Made by a program: the position numbers and the translations under genes. The notes beneath the pieces are model-generated. The model saw only the letters and a list, made by a program, of their open reading frames with translations. It ran no database searches and was not told the origin of the DNA. A stretch of DNA of 64,000 nucleotides. It comes from CALVZT01 sp964368755 (lineage in GTDB: Bacteria > Bacillota > Clostridia > Christensenellales > UBA1242). Shown here one piece after another: positions 9,165-17,866 of the stretch. The stretch covers positions 41,844 through 105,843 of the forward strand of contig CAYJCR010000004.1 of assembly GCA_964368755.1 (NCBI GenBank), written 5' to 3'. Each line of letters begins with the position of its first letter. The first letter of the stretch is position 1.

Positions 9165-9198
9165 AGTCTTCCAGAATAATTTGGAAGACTTGTTTTTT
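9165..9198 (+). terminator. Terminator after secF
   Basis: A 9-bp stem AGTCTTCCA/TGGAAGACT with an 8-nt loop is followed by TGTTTTTT. It closes the secD-secF unit just before recJ. Confidence 0.88.
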
Positions 9199-9211
9199 AT
9201 AAAAGGACATT

Positions 9212-11584
9212 ATGTATAATAAAGAAAAAGTAGAGTATTATGCCCACAAATATAATCTGAGCCCAATAGTTATTGAGTTGATTTTTGCACGTGGCATTGA
9301 CGAGAATGACATTGACAAATACCTTAGTCCATCACTTGCTAACTTACATGACCCATATCTTCTCAATGATATGAAAGAGTTTGTTAGCCGTGTTGAGAAG
9401 GCTATTGCGTCTAAAGAAAAAGTTCTAATCTTCGGAGATTATGATGTTGACGGAGTCAGCGCAAGCGCTATACTTATCAAATATTTTTCGAGCAGGAACT
9501 TCTATGTTGATTATTATTTGCCTAATAGATATATAGACGGATACGGACTCACAAACGAAGTCATTGATAAGATTAAGTTACAATACAACCCATCACTTAT
9601 TATAACCGTTGACTGTGGCATATCTTGTCATGAAGAAGTTGAGTATGCAAAGAAAGTTGGCATAGAGATAATCATAAGTGATCACCACGATATACCAGAG
9701 ATAGTTCCAAAGACTTTGGTTATTAACCCAAAACTTCCTAATCAGAAATATCCTTTTAGTCAATTGTGTGGCACGGGAGTTGCTTTTAAGATTGTACAAG
9801 CGCTTGGTGGGCTCGATGAAGCGAAGAAGTTCCTTGGCATATGCGCAATAGCAACAATAGCCGATATTGTTCCACTTATTGATGAGAATAGAATAATTGT
9901 TAGTTGTGGACTTAGAGTCTTGGATAGAACTCTTCCAACTGGCATCAAGGCCCTTATGCGAGAGAACAAACTTGCGTTAGAACAAGTAACAGCAAGCGAT
10001 ATCGCATACAAACTATCTCCTAAGATAAATGCCGCAGGAAGGATGGGAGATGCTTCTGTTGCGCTTAAGTTGTATCTAGAAGAGAATAAGCAGATCATTG
10101 CAGATACTATCCAGAATCTCAATGATATGAATATTGCAAGACAAGCTTTGTGCAATAAGATTTATGATGAAGCCAAAGATCGTTTGTCAAAAATTAACAT
10201 ATCCAATTACTTTTCTTTAGTTCTTTCATCCAAAGATTGGGATGCCGGTGTATTAGGTATAGTTGCTGCAAAAATTGCAGGCGAGTTCAATCGTCCAACT
10301 GTGCTATTCTCTCAGGTAGGAGATGAACTCAAAGGTTCTGCTAGGAGTGTCAATGATATCAATATATTCGACACAATTACTAGTATCAAAGAAGTAGTTG
10401 AAGCATTTGGTGGGCATAAGATGGCAGCTGGGCTTACTATTAAGGCAAAGAATTACAAGAACTTTATTAACAGCCTCAATGCGGCTCTCAAAGCCAAATA
10501 TACTATGTTTGACCTCGTTCCAAGAGATGACTACGATTATGAGATCAACCCTGATCAAATAACCAACAAACTTGTCAATGATCTTAATCTACTCGAGCCA
10601 TATGGTGTTGGTAACGAGAAGCCAACTTTTGCTATATCTACAAACAAGGTATACGCAGCATCAATGAATAACTATATCAATCACCTTAATATTACTGCCG
10701 ATAACTTCAATATTGTAGCATTCAATAGTTTCAAATACCTTCATATGCTCAAGAATACTGAATCTCAGCAGATACTATTTGAATTGCAGAAGAACGAATA
10801 CAAAGGTAAGTCTTATACCAAGGGCATAGCCAAGAAGATAAAAACAGGTATTATTATCAAACCAAAAGAGGACTTGCTGTATGGTCAGTACTTGAAACAA
10901 TTGTCATATACCAATGCCGATTGTTTGATCAAAGAGTATGCTGCAAATGAACTTGACAAACTAGTTGACACAGCTATACAGATGCCTTTTGGCAATTTGT
11001 TCATTGCCAATAATTATCAGACATATATGGACTTTGTCAAACGTGCAAATACGAAGAATCTCAAGCTTGTTAATGATTTGTTATTTGTATCTCAGAACAA
11101 TGGACTCAATACTATTTTGCTTGGCCCAATCGGGAACAAAGACTTTAGTTCTTTTAACAAAATTGTATTCCTTGATGCAATATTGGACAAGAGTTATCTT
11201 GGTAGGATATCTAAGGATACAAAAGCAAAGATTTTTATTCCAAAGGATAAGAAGTTTCCACGAGAGTTATTCGATAATCTTGTTGATGATAGGCAAGTGT
11301 TCGGAGAATATTTTAAGGGATTTAGTACTCTTGCTAGCAAGCGATTGTCATACCTTGATGAGTTCGATATATATAAGCAATACAAGATACATTTCCCAGA
11401 CAAAAAAGTCAATTACAAGCAGTTTGTATATTGTCTATATACATTTATCGAGCTTGGAATATTTGATCTTATTGAGGATAATGATTACCTTATTATCAAA
11501 GAAAACGAGAAGGTTTTTGCACCACTTAACAATTCTACATTCTACAATAGAGTGAGCTTTTTGCTCAAAGCTGCAGGAAAATGA
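9212..11584 (+). CDS. recJ: Single-stranded-DNA-specific exonuclease RecJ
   Basis: RecJ is a 5'-3' ssDNA exonuclease used in recombination and mismatch repair. At 790 residues it is close to the Bacillus enzyme. DHH-family motifs are in order: FGDYDVDGVSASAI (motif I, about residue 77), TVDCGIS, SDHHDIPE (motif III), then TIADIVPL and INAAGRMGDAS. The DHHA1 part has GVLGIVAAKIAGEF, KGSARSVNDINIFD and FGGHKMAAGLTI. The last 230 residues are the more variable C-terminal domain. AAAGGA lies 6 nt upstream. The stop overlaps the hemZ start (ATGATGA). Confidence 0.96.
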   Translation: MYNKEKVEYYAHKYNLSPIVIELIFARGIDENDIDKYLSPSLANLHDPYLLNDMKEFVSRVEKAIASKEKVLIFGDYDVDGVSASAILIKYFSSRNFYVDYYLPNRYIDGYGLTNEVIDKIKLQYNPSLIITVDCGISCHEEVEYAKKVGIEIIISDHHDIPEIVPKTLVINPKLPNQKYPFSQLCGTGVAFKIVQALGGLDEAKKFLGICAIATIADIVPLIDENRIIVSCGLRVLDRTLPTGIKALMRENKLALEQVTASDIAYKLSPKINAAGRMGDASVALKLYLEENKQIIADTIQNLNDMNIARQALCNKIYDEAKDRLSKINISNYFSLVLSSKDWDAGVLGIVAAKIAGEFNRPTVLFSQVGDELKGSARSVNDINIFDTITSIKEVVEAFGGHKMAAGLTIKAKNYKNFINSLNAALKAKYTMFDLVPRDDYDYEINPDQITNKLVNDLNLLEPYGVGNEKPTFAISTNKVYAASMNNYINHLNITADNFNIVAFNSFKYLHMLKNTESQQILFELQKNEYKGKSYTKGIAKKIKTGIIIKPKEDLLYGQYLKQLSYTNADCLIKEYAANELDKLVDTAIQMPFGNLFIANNYQTYMDFVKRANTKNLKLVNDLLFVSQNNGLNTILLGPIGNKDFSSFNKIVFLDAILDKSYLGRISKDTKAKIFIPKDKKFPRELFDNLVDDRQVFGEYFKGFSTLASKRLSYLDEFDIYKQYKIHFPDKKVNYKQFVYCLYTFIELGIFDLIEDNDYLIIKENEKVFAPLNNSTFYNRVSFLLKAAGK

Positions 11585-12945
11585 TGAAGACAAATCTAGA
11601 AAGTTATGAAAGTGATTTTAACGAAATAGTTGTATTGTTTGATAACACCAAACAATTGCCAATAGTCGCTAACTTTGAAGACAAGGCTGGCGAGCTTTGT
11701 TGTGCGATTGATATTTTGGACAAACATTATGATATTGTCAAAAAGAACTTGACTAATCTGCCTCAAGAGAAGTTTATCAAACGTTTTGCAAAAATCAGTT
11801 TGTATCAAGCATTGTCTGATTATTACAACAAATCTATGCCTTGGGGTGCTTTGACAGGAGTACATCCATCGGCTATCGCTCATGAGTATTACAATCGCAA
11901 TAATAATTATAATACGACTAGGAGAGAGTTGATAAGAGATTTTTTACTCTCAGAAGCTAAGGCTGACCTTGTTATTGATATAATAAAGAATCAAAGGTGT
12001 ATCATTAACAACCCAAAGGATATAGATATATATGTACATATACCTTTCTGCAATGGAAGATGCACATATTGCACCTTCTTCAGCAATGACATCAACAAAT
12101 GTAGTTCTTCAGTAGATGCGTATATAGAGGCATTGATTGTAGAGTTAGAAGCTGTCAAGGAGATGGTAGCAAGTAAGTTCTATGTTGTCAGGAGTATCTA
12201 TATAGGTGGAGGGACGCCTACTGCTTTAACTGCTCAACAACTACGCAAGATACTTGCTTGTCTCAAATATCATACAACTGAGTTCACAGTAGAATGTGGT
12301 AGAGCAGATAGTATTACGGAGGAAAAACTCCAAGTCCTCAAAGATGCAGGAGTGACCAGAATATCTATCAATCCACAGACTTTTTGTGACAAAACACTCA
12401 AATTGATAGGAAGAAGACATACAGTAAGTCAAGTCATAGAGGCATACAAACTAGCACTCAAATACAACTTTGATATCAATATGGATTTGATTGCTGGGTT
12501 GCCAAATGAAACTATGCGTAATTTCAAAAAATCTATTGATATGGCTGTTGAGTTCGCTCCGGCTAACATTACAGTACATACTTTATCTCTCAAACGTGGC
12601 AACCTGATAGATGAGACTACTATTCAAGTAGATGAAGTTGGCAAAATGGTTGACTATGCAAGTACGACACTTAGGGCTAATGACTATCAACCATACTACT
12701 TGTATAGGCAAAAAAGAATAAGTGGTGGACACGAAAATGTTGGGTATTGTAAGTCAGGTAAGGCATGTATTTATAATATAGACAGCATTGAAGAATCATC
12801 ATCAATTATCGCTGTTGGCAGTGGTGCAATATCCAAAAAAGTTGGGGCAAATGGCAATATAGTTAGACAATCCAACTCAAAGGATCTATTAGATTACATA
12901 TATAGAGTAAGTGAGTATATTGCTAAGAAAACAGAAATATTCTAA
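11581..12945 (+). CDS. hemZ: HemZ-type radical SAM coproporphyrinogen dehydrogenase-like protein
   Basis: This is a radical SAM protein of the HemN/HemZ group, thought to act on coproporphyrinogen III without oxygen. In 454 residues it has a HemZ-type N-terminal domain (about 1-150, with GALTGVHPSAIAH), the cluster-binding CNGRCTYCTFF (Cx3Cx2C) after VHIPF, IGGGTPTAL, the SINPQTF strand and the C-terminal YYLYRQKRISGGHENVGYC, which is typical of HemZ rather than HemN. No other haem gene is nearby, so the true substrate is uncertain; HemW/HutW-type relatives are alternatives. Two ATG codons (11581, 11584) overlap the recJ stop. Confidence 0.85.
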   Translation: MMKTNLESYESDFNEIVVLFDNTKQLPIVANFEDKAGELCCAIDILDKHYDIVKKNLTNLPQEKFIKRFAKISLYQALSDYYNKSMPWGALTGVHPSAIAHEYYNRNNNYNTTRRELIRDFLLSEAKADLVIDIIKNQRCIINNPKDIDIYVHIPFCNGRCTYCTFFSNDINKCSSSVDAYIEALIVELEAVKEMVASKFYVVRSIYIGGGTPTALTAQQLRKILACLKYHTTEFTVECGRADSITEEKLQVLKDAGVTRISINPQTFCDKTLKLIGRRHTVSQVIEAYKLALKYNFDINMDLIAGLPNETMRNFKKSIDMAVEFAPANITVHTLSLKRGNLIDETTIQVDEVGKMVDYASTTLRANDYQPYYLYRQKRISGGHENVGYCKSGKACIYNIDSIEESSSIIAVGSGAISKKVGANGNIVRQSNSKDLLDYIYRVSEYIAKKTEIF

Positions 12946-12971
12946 TATATATATTACTTTAACAAAAACAC

Positions 12972-13000
12972 TTTACAAATGAAGAATTGTGTGTTACAAT
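12972..13000 (+). promoter_or_regulatory. SigA-type promoter of rpsO
   Basis: TTTACA (12972-12977), 17 bp, TACAAT (12995-13000). It gives a leader of about 80 nt before rpsO. Confidence 0.8.
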
Positions 13001-13010
13001 GCAACACGTA

Positions 13011-13060
13011 CCTAGGACAAGGTTTTTCCGATTTAACTCCACGATTTGCTTTGTTCTTGG
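13011..13060 (+). promoter_or_regulatory. Structured 5' leader of rpsO, probable S15 autoregulatory element
   Basis: CCTAGGACAAGG (13011-13022) pairs with CTTTGTTCTTGG (13049-13060) in 11 of 12 positions, using G-U pairs, and encloses a 26-nt apical part. It lies between the promoter and the ribosome binding site. S15 binds its own mRNA leader in several bacteria, with structures that differ between lineages. That this hairpin does so is inference. Confidence 0.5.
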
Positions 13061-13085
13061 CGAATAATAATAAAGGAGAATAACT

Positions 13086-13346
13086 ATGAATAAGGATAAG
13101 AAGAAAGAGATTATCACAAGCTTTGCTACCAAAGAAGGCGACACTGGTTCAACAGAAGTCCAAGTAGCATTACTTACTGAGAGAATCAATCACTTAACTG
13201 AGCATCTTAAGGTCAATCAGAATGACAAGCACTCAAGAAGAGGTTTGCTTCAAATGGTTGGTACAAGAAAAGGTTTGCTCAAATACCTTGAGAGCAAGGA
13301 TATCGAAAGATACCGTGAGCTTAAGAAAAAATTAAACATCAGATAA
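13086..13346 (+). CDS. rpsO: 30S ribosomal protein S15
   Basis: S15 is a primary 16S rRNA-binding protein of the small subunit platform. At 86 residues it is close to the family length. The signature is clear: SFATKEGDTGSTEVQVALLTERINHLTEHLK, given here as FATKEGDTGSTEVQVALLT then RINHLTEHLK, followed by DKHSRRGLLQMVGTRKGLLKYL and a short Arg-rich end. AAAGGAG lies 7 nt before the ATG. It has its own promoter and structured leader and is followed by pnp, the ancient rpsO-pnp pair. Confidence 0.98.
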   Translation: MNKDKKKEIITSFATKEGDTGSTEVQVALLTERINHLTEHLKVNQNDKHSRRGLLQMVGTRKGLLKYLESKDIERYRELKKKLNIR

Positions 13347-13349
13347 TTT

Positions 13350-13386
13350 AATAGCGGGGGAAATTGTTAGGATTTTTCTCGCTATT
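13350..13386 (+). terminator. Hairpin between rpsO and pnp (partial terminator or processing site)
   Basis: ATAGCGGGGGAA pairs over about 12 bp, including G-U pairs, with TTTTTCTCGCTAT across a roughly 10-nt loop. The T-run after it is weak. It may reduce readthrough into pnp or be an RNase target, as in the rpsO-pnp spacer of other bacteria. Confidence 0.55.
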
Positions 13387-13441
13387 TCATTTATAGGGAC
13401 GAATTATATATCCCTAGTACAAATTAACAAGGAGAAAATAA

Positions 13442-15529
13442 ATGAAAAAAGGTAGTATTTTTGAAACTACAGTTGGCGGAAGAAAGCTCACTGTAGAGAT
13501 CGGTAAGTACGCAGAGCAAGCCAATGGTTCATGTTTCGTTCGTTGTGGAGAAACTGTTGTTCAAGCCAACGTTACTATGGCCAAAGACCCAAGACCTGGC
13601 ATTGATTTCTTCCCACTCGGAGTTGACTTCGAAGAGAAGATGTATGCCGTAGGTAAGATCCCTGGTGGATTTAAGAAGAGAGAAGGAAGACCAAGTGATA
13701 AAGCAATACTTACATCACGTCTTATTGATAGACCATTAAGACCATTGTTCCCAAAAGGATTTTACAATGATGTCGCTGTTGTAACTACTGCATTGTCAGT
13801 AGATAGCAATATCGCTCCAGAGCCACTTGCTATGATAGCATCATCAGTAGCATTGTCTATATCAGACATTCCATTTGCTGGTCCAACAGGATCTGTTGCA
13901 GTTGGTCTTATTGATGGCAAATATATCATCAACCCAGACAACGAGCAGAGAGAAAAGAGCGAGATGTATGTATACGTAAGTGGTACATCAGAAGCAATAC
14001 TTATGGTTGAGGCTGGTGCAAAAGAAGTTAGCGAGAAACAAATGCTTGGCGCTATAATGTTTGCTCATGAAGAGATCAAGAAGATTGTTGAGTTCCAGAA
14101 CAAGATTGTTAAGAAGATTGGCAAAGATAAGAATACCAAAGTTAAGATTATGTTGCCAGATGAGAAGATTAACAGTGATGTTAGAGAGTTCAGCACCAAG
14201 TTGTTAGAGAAAGTTTATAGCAACTATGATAGAGATAAGAGAAAGGCAGCTCAAGAAGAAGCAGAAGAGAAGATTTTTGAGCATTTTGCAGACATCTATC
14301 CAGAAGATACTAAGACTATTGGAGAGATCCTTAATAAGTTAGCCAAAGAGATCGTAAGAGAGAAGATCCTAACTAAGGGTGTTCGTCCAGATGGAAGAAA
14401 GCTCGACGAGATTAGACCTATTTGGTGTGAAGTTGGTATCTTACCAAGAGTACACGGTAGTGCTGTATTTACTCGTGGTCAGACACAAGCCCTCACTACA
14501 TGTACTTTGGGTACAATAAGTGAAGTGCAGAAACTTGAAGGTCTTGATGATGAAGACGCAAAGAGATACATTCACCATTACAATATGCCTCCTTATGCTA
14601 CTGGCGAAGCTAGACAGCTTAAGAGCCCAGGACGTAGAGAGATAGGTCATGGTGCATTGGCAGAAAGAGCCCTAGAGCCAGTTATACCAAGTGAGGAAGA
14701 GTTCCCATATGCACTTAGACTTGTATCAGAAGTTTTGTCTTCTAACGGTTCTTCTTCTATGGCTAGTACTTGTGGTTCAACACTCGCTCTTATGGATGCA
14801 GGTGTTCCAATCAAAGCTCCAGTTGCTGGTATTGCAATGGGACTTATCAAAGATCCAAACTCTAAGAAAGTAGCAGTTCTAAGTGATATTCAAGGTCTTG
14901 AAGATTTTTATGGCGATATGGACTTCAAAGTAACTGGTACTGAGAAAGGTATCACAGCTATCCAGATGGATATTAAGATCAAAGGTATCGATGAGAATAT
15001 CCTAAAGACAGCTTTGGAACAAGCTAGACTTGGTAGAATGCATATCCTAGGCATTATGCTCAAGACTATCAAAGAGCCACGCAAAGAGTTATCAAAATAT
15101 GCTCCTAAGATCATATCTTTCAACATTGACCCTGATAAGATCAGAGATGTCATTGGTACTGGTGGTAAGGTAATCAACAAGATTATCGAAGAAACAGGTG
15201 TTAAGATTGATATTGATGACAATGGACTAGTATTCATCGCATCAATTGATGACAAGATGGCTGCTAAGGCAAAGAGTATTATCCTTGGTATTACAGAAGA
15301 TCTTGAAGCAGGTAAGACTTACGAAGGCAAAGTTGTAAGAATAATGCAATTTGGCGCTTTTGTTGAAGTTGCTCCTGGCAAAGATGGAATGATACATATA
15401 TCTAAGCTCGCTAAAGAAAGAGTAGAGAAAGTAACTGATATTGTTAATATTGGCGATACAGTTAAGGTCGAAGTTCTCAAAGTTGACGAGAAAGGTAGAG
15501 TAGACTTCAAACTTGTTAAGAAACTATAA
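13442..15529 (+). CDS. pnp: Polyribonucleotide nucleotidyltransferase (PNPase)
   Basis: PNPase degrades RNA 3'-5' phosphorolytically as a trimer and takes part in degradosome-like assemblies, here together with RNase Y. At 695 residues it is typical. The first RNase PH-like domain (FFPLGVDFEEKMYAVGKIPGGFKKREGRPS region), the all-helical linker, the second RNase PH domain (GSAVFTRGQTQ, SSNGSSSMASTCGSTLALMDAGVP), the KH domain (DVIGTGGKVINKIIEETGVKIDIDD) and the S1 domain (GKVVRIMQFGAFVEVAPGKDGMIHIS) come in the usual order. AAGGAG precedes the ATG. Confidence 0.98.
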   Translation: MKKGSIFETTVGGRKLTVEIGKYAEQANGSCFVRCGETVVQANVTMAKDPRPGIDFFPLGVDFEEKMYAVGKIPGGFKKREGRPSDKAILTSRLIDRPLRPLFPKGFYNDVAVVTTALSVDSNIAPEPLAMIASSVALSISDIPFAGPTGSVAVGLIDGKYIINPDNEQREKSEMYVYVSGTSEAILMVEAGAKEVSEKQMLGAIMFAHEEIKKIVEFQNKIVKKIGKDKNTKVKIMLPDEKINSDVREFSTKLLEKVYSNYDRDKRKAAQEEAEEKIFEHFADIYPEDTKTIGEILNKLAKEIVREKILTKGVRPDGRKLDEIRPIWCEVGILPRVHGSAVFTRGQTQALTTCTLGTISEVQKLEGLDDEDAKRYIHHYNMPPYATGEARQLKSPGRREIGHGALAERALEPVIPSEEEFPYALRLVSEVLSSNGSSSMASTCGSTLALMDAGVPIKAPVAGIAMGLIKDPNSKKVAVLSDIQGLEDFYGDMDFKVTGTEKGITAIQMDIKIKGIDENILKTALEQARLGRMHILGIMLKTIKEPRKELSKYAPKIISFNIDPDKIRDVIGTGGKVINKIIEETGVKIDIDDNGLVFIASIDDKMAAKAKSIILGITEDLEAGKTYEGKVVRIMQFGAFVEVAPGKDGMIHISKLAKERVEKVTDIVNIGDTVKVEVLKVDEKGRVDFKLVKKL

Positions 15530-15540
15530 TAGATGAATAA

Positions 15541-15566
15541 AACACCAGCTATCTGGTGTTTTTTTT
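15541..15566 (+). terminator. Terminator after pnp
   Basis: A perfect 8-bp stem AACACCAG/CTGGTGTT with a CTAT loop runs into eight T. Confidence 0.92.
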
Positions 15567-15587
15567 ATGCAAATAACGAGAACTGTC

Positions 15588-15616
15588 TCATAATTTGATA
15601 TCAAATTACATAGAAT
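15588..15616 (+). promoter_or_regulatory. Candidate sigma-E promoter of ylxY, overlapping an 18-bp palindrome
   Basis: TCATAAT (15588-15594) and CATAGAAT (15609-15616) are 14 bp apart and match the Bacillus sigma-E pattern (KMATATT, 13-15 bp, CATACANT) at 6/7 and 7/8 positions. The perfect palindrome TAATTTGATATCAAATTA (15591-15608) covers most of the spacer. The ylxY ribosome binding site follows directly. Confidence 0.45.
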
Positions 15617-15632
15617 GTAAGGGAGAAGAATT

Positions 15633-16361
15633 ATGAAAGTTTTTGTAATAAATAAAAAAAGTTTTTTCTATACTATATCTACGATTGTGATTGTTGTGGT
15701 ACTTGCGATAACCGGTATTGTCGCTTTTGTATCTCCAATCCAAGTTGTAAGTGCAAGCAATTCTTTGGGTGCAATATACAAAGGCGATGAAAGTACCAAC
15801 AATGTCTCGATTATGATCAATGTATATTGGGGTAATGAATATATCGAACCCATCTTAGATATTCTTGATCAAAACAATGTCAAAGCGACATTCTTCGTAG
15901 GTGGTAGTTGGGTAGCAAGAAATAATGATGTGTTACAAGCAATATTTAATCGTGGACACGAAATCGGCAATCATGGATATAATCATCTTGACCATACTAC
16001 ACTTGGCGATGCTATCCAAAAGAAAGAGATTGAATCGAACCATTCGTTAGTAAAAGAACTGATAGGTGTAGATATGACGGTATTTGCACCACCATCTGGT
16101 GCGTATAATAAGAAAACAGTAGAGATTGCCACTAGTCTAGGTTATAGTACCATTATGTGGAGTAAGGATACGATCGATTGGAGAGATAAAGACAGCACTT
16201 TGATATATTCTAGAGCTGTTAAGGATATCTCTAATGGAGACTTAATACTTATGCATCCAACAGAGAAGACTGTTGAGGCATTGCCTGATATTATCAAGAC
16301 AATTAAGAATAACGGCTACAATCTTGTAACTGTAAGTCAAAATATAAATATTAGTATATAA
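15633..16361 (+). CDS. ylxY: YlxY-like polysaccharide deacetylase family protein
   Basis: This is a membrane-anchored NodB-fold protein. In 242 residues it has an N-terminal anchor (about 11-34), then the deacetylase barrel: VSIMINVYWGNEYIEPILD in place of the usual TFDDG, KATFFVGGSWV, GHEIGNHGYNHLDHT (the His-x3-His metal motif), FAPPSGAYNKKTVEIA and GDLILMHPT. The first catalytic-base motif reads INVYWG (Asp to Asn), as in the YlxY group, so deacetylase activity is doubtful. AAGGGAG precedes the ATG. It lies between pnp and mlpA exactly as in Bacillus subtilis, and a possible sigma-E promoter suggests mother-cell expression. Confidence 0.82.
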   Translation: MKVFVINKKSFFYTISTIVIVVVLAITGIVAFVSPIQVVSASNSLGAIYKGDESTNNVSIMINVYWGNEYIEPILDILDQNNVKATFFVGGSWVARNNDVLQAIFNRGHEIGNHGYNHLDHTTLGDAIQKKEIESNHSLVKELIGVDMTVFAPPSGAYNKKTVEIATSLGYSTIMWSKDTIDWRDKDSTLIYSRAVKDISNGDLILMHPTEKTVEALPDIIKTIKNNGYNLVTVSQNINISI

Positions 16362-16373
16362 TTGTGTAAATCG

Positions 16374-16403
16374 TTTAATAATAGTTTTCGTTTGTGATAA
16401 AAT
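16374..16403 (+). promoter_or_regulatory. Extended -10 promoter of mlpA
   Basis: TTTAAT (16374-16379), 18 bp, TAAAAT (16398-16403) with an upstream TGA giving an extended -10. It lies 29 bp before the mlpA ATG. Confidence 0.5.
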
Positions 16404-16431
16404 AACTATTGAAAAACATCTAAGGGAGCAT

Positions 16432-17703
16432 ATGATGACTGCTATTCTAAAAACATTAAAGACAGGGTTGAGAGTAATCAACGAATATGATGCCAACAAG
16501 GCAGGAGCAAGTGTGTTGATACATATCAAAGCCGGTTCTATGTATGAGACTGATGCAAATAGTGGCATATCTCACTTGATAGAACATATGCTATTCAAAG
16601 GTACAACTGCACGAACTAGCCAACAGATAACTGAGGAGTTCGAGAATATCGGCGCAAGCATTAACGCATATACAAAGTCAGAAAGTACGTGTTTTTATGC
16701 CACAGCACTTGAAGAGAATATCGAGAAGTGTTGTGAGATATTCGCTGATATGATATATAATTCTTCCTTTGATGAGAATGAACTTGCCAAAGAGAAGAAG
16801 GTAGTCTATGAAGAGATGGCTATGTACAATGATGACCCAGGAAGTGTTGCGTTTGACGAGTTTCAGAGATTGTTCTACAAAGGCACATATCTCGAAAGAC
16901 CAATTATCGGTAATAAAAAGAGCGTATCTGCTATTACCTCCGAAGATTGTAAATCATATACTAGCAAATACTATGTTGAGCCTAATATAATTATTTCTTT
17001 TGCAGGTGGCGTAACTGATGAAAAAGCCATGAAGTTAGCCAAAAAATACTTTAATAAGTCCAAGGTTAATCAATCACCCAATATTGCCGTGTCTACTGAT
17101 AGAACATTGTTGTCACCCAAGATGGCTTTTTCTGCTAAGAAAAAAGATGTCAATCAAGCATGGGTTGTCATTGGATTCCCTGCACATAACAACCTATCTG
17201 GGCTCAAATCAACATACTCTCTTATAGACTTTGTCCTTGGTGAAGGTATGAGTTCAAAGTTATTCCAGAAAGTTAGGGAAGAGCTTGGACTTGTGTATAG
17301 TATACATGCATACACCGAACAAAGTGCTATTGGGGGAGCAATGATGATACTATTTGGTACCAACAACGATAGTGCTGGCAAGGCCATTCAGACAGTAAAG
17401 AATGTGCTAGATGACATTGTTGCCAATGGCATATCTCAGACAGAATATGAGAGGGCTCGTACATACAAGAAGACTTCGGTAGTTTTCTCATCAGAGACGA
17501 CTATCAACATAGCAAGAAAAAATGCAGATTATGTCGCAATATATAACAGGACATATGACGTCCAGAGTAGAATAGAAGATCTAGAAAAAGTTTCAATTAA
17601 GCAAATAAATAACACCATTGCTGATATATTCAACACAAAAAATATTTGTGGAGCGATAGTAAGTAATGCTCCTAAGTTGAAGGTATTTGAACCATTAAAG
17701 TAA
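16432..17703 (+). CDS. mlpA: M16 family zinc peptidase (MlpA/YmxG-like)
   Basis: This is a processing-protease-like M16 metallopeptidase, presumably cytoplasmic since no signal peptide is seen. The inverted zinc motif HLIEHMLFKGT (HxxEH, about residue 48) and the downstream Glu in KEKKVVYEEMAMYNDDP are intact. GLVYSIHAYTEQS marks the second half-domain, which binds substrate. At 423 residues the length is normal for single-gene bacterial M16 proteins. AAGGGAG lies close to two tandem ATG codons (16432, 16435). It follows ylxY as in Bacillus subtilis, where the homologue MlpA affects exoprotease production. Confidence 0.9.
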   Translation: MMTAILKTLKTGLRVINEYDANKAGASVLIHIKAGSMYETDANSGISHLIEHMLFKGTTARTSQQITEEFENIGASINAYTKSESTCFYATALEENIEKCCEIFADMIYNSSFDENELAKEKKVVYEEMAMYNDDPGSVAFDEFQRLFYKGTYLERPIIGNKKSVSAITSEDCKSYTSKYYVEPNIIISFAGGVTDEKAMKLAKKYFNKSKVNQSPNIAVSTDRTLLSPKMAFSAKKKDVNQAWVVIGFPAHNNLSGLKSTYSLIDFVLGEGMSSKLFQKVREELGLVYSIHAYTEQSAIGGAMMILFGTNNDSAGKAIQTVKNVLDDIVANGISQTEYERARTYKKTSVVFSSETTINIARKNADYVAIYNRTYDVQSRIEDLEKVSIKQINNTIADIFNTKNICGAIVSNAPKLKVFEPLK

Positions 17704-17719
17704 CACTTATATCATAATG

Positions 17720-17748
17720 CTGAAGAGATTTTTCTCTTCAGTTTTTTT
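17720..17748 (+). terminator. Terminator after mlpA
   Basis: A 9-bp stem CTGAAGAGA/TCTCTTCAG with a TTTT loop is followed by seven T. Confidence 0.92.
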
Positions 17749-17866
17749 ATTATCAATTTATCTTTTGTTAAATAATAGTAAATTATTGAAGGCATTTTGT
17801 TTGTATTATAATTATATAATATGGTATACTTATTGTAGCAATTAAGGATATAAAAGGGGTAGACTC

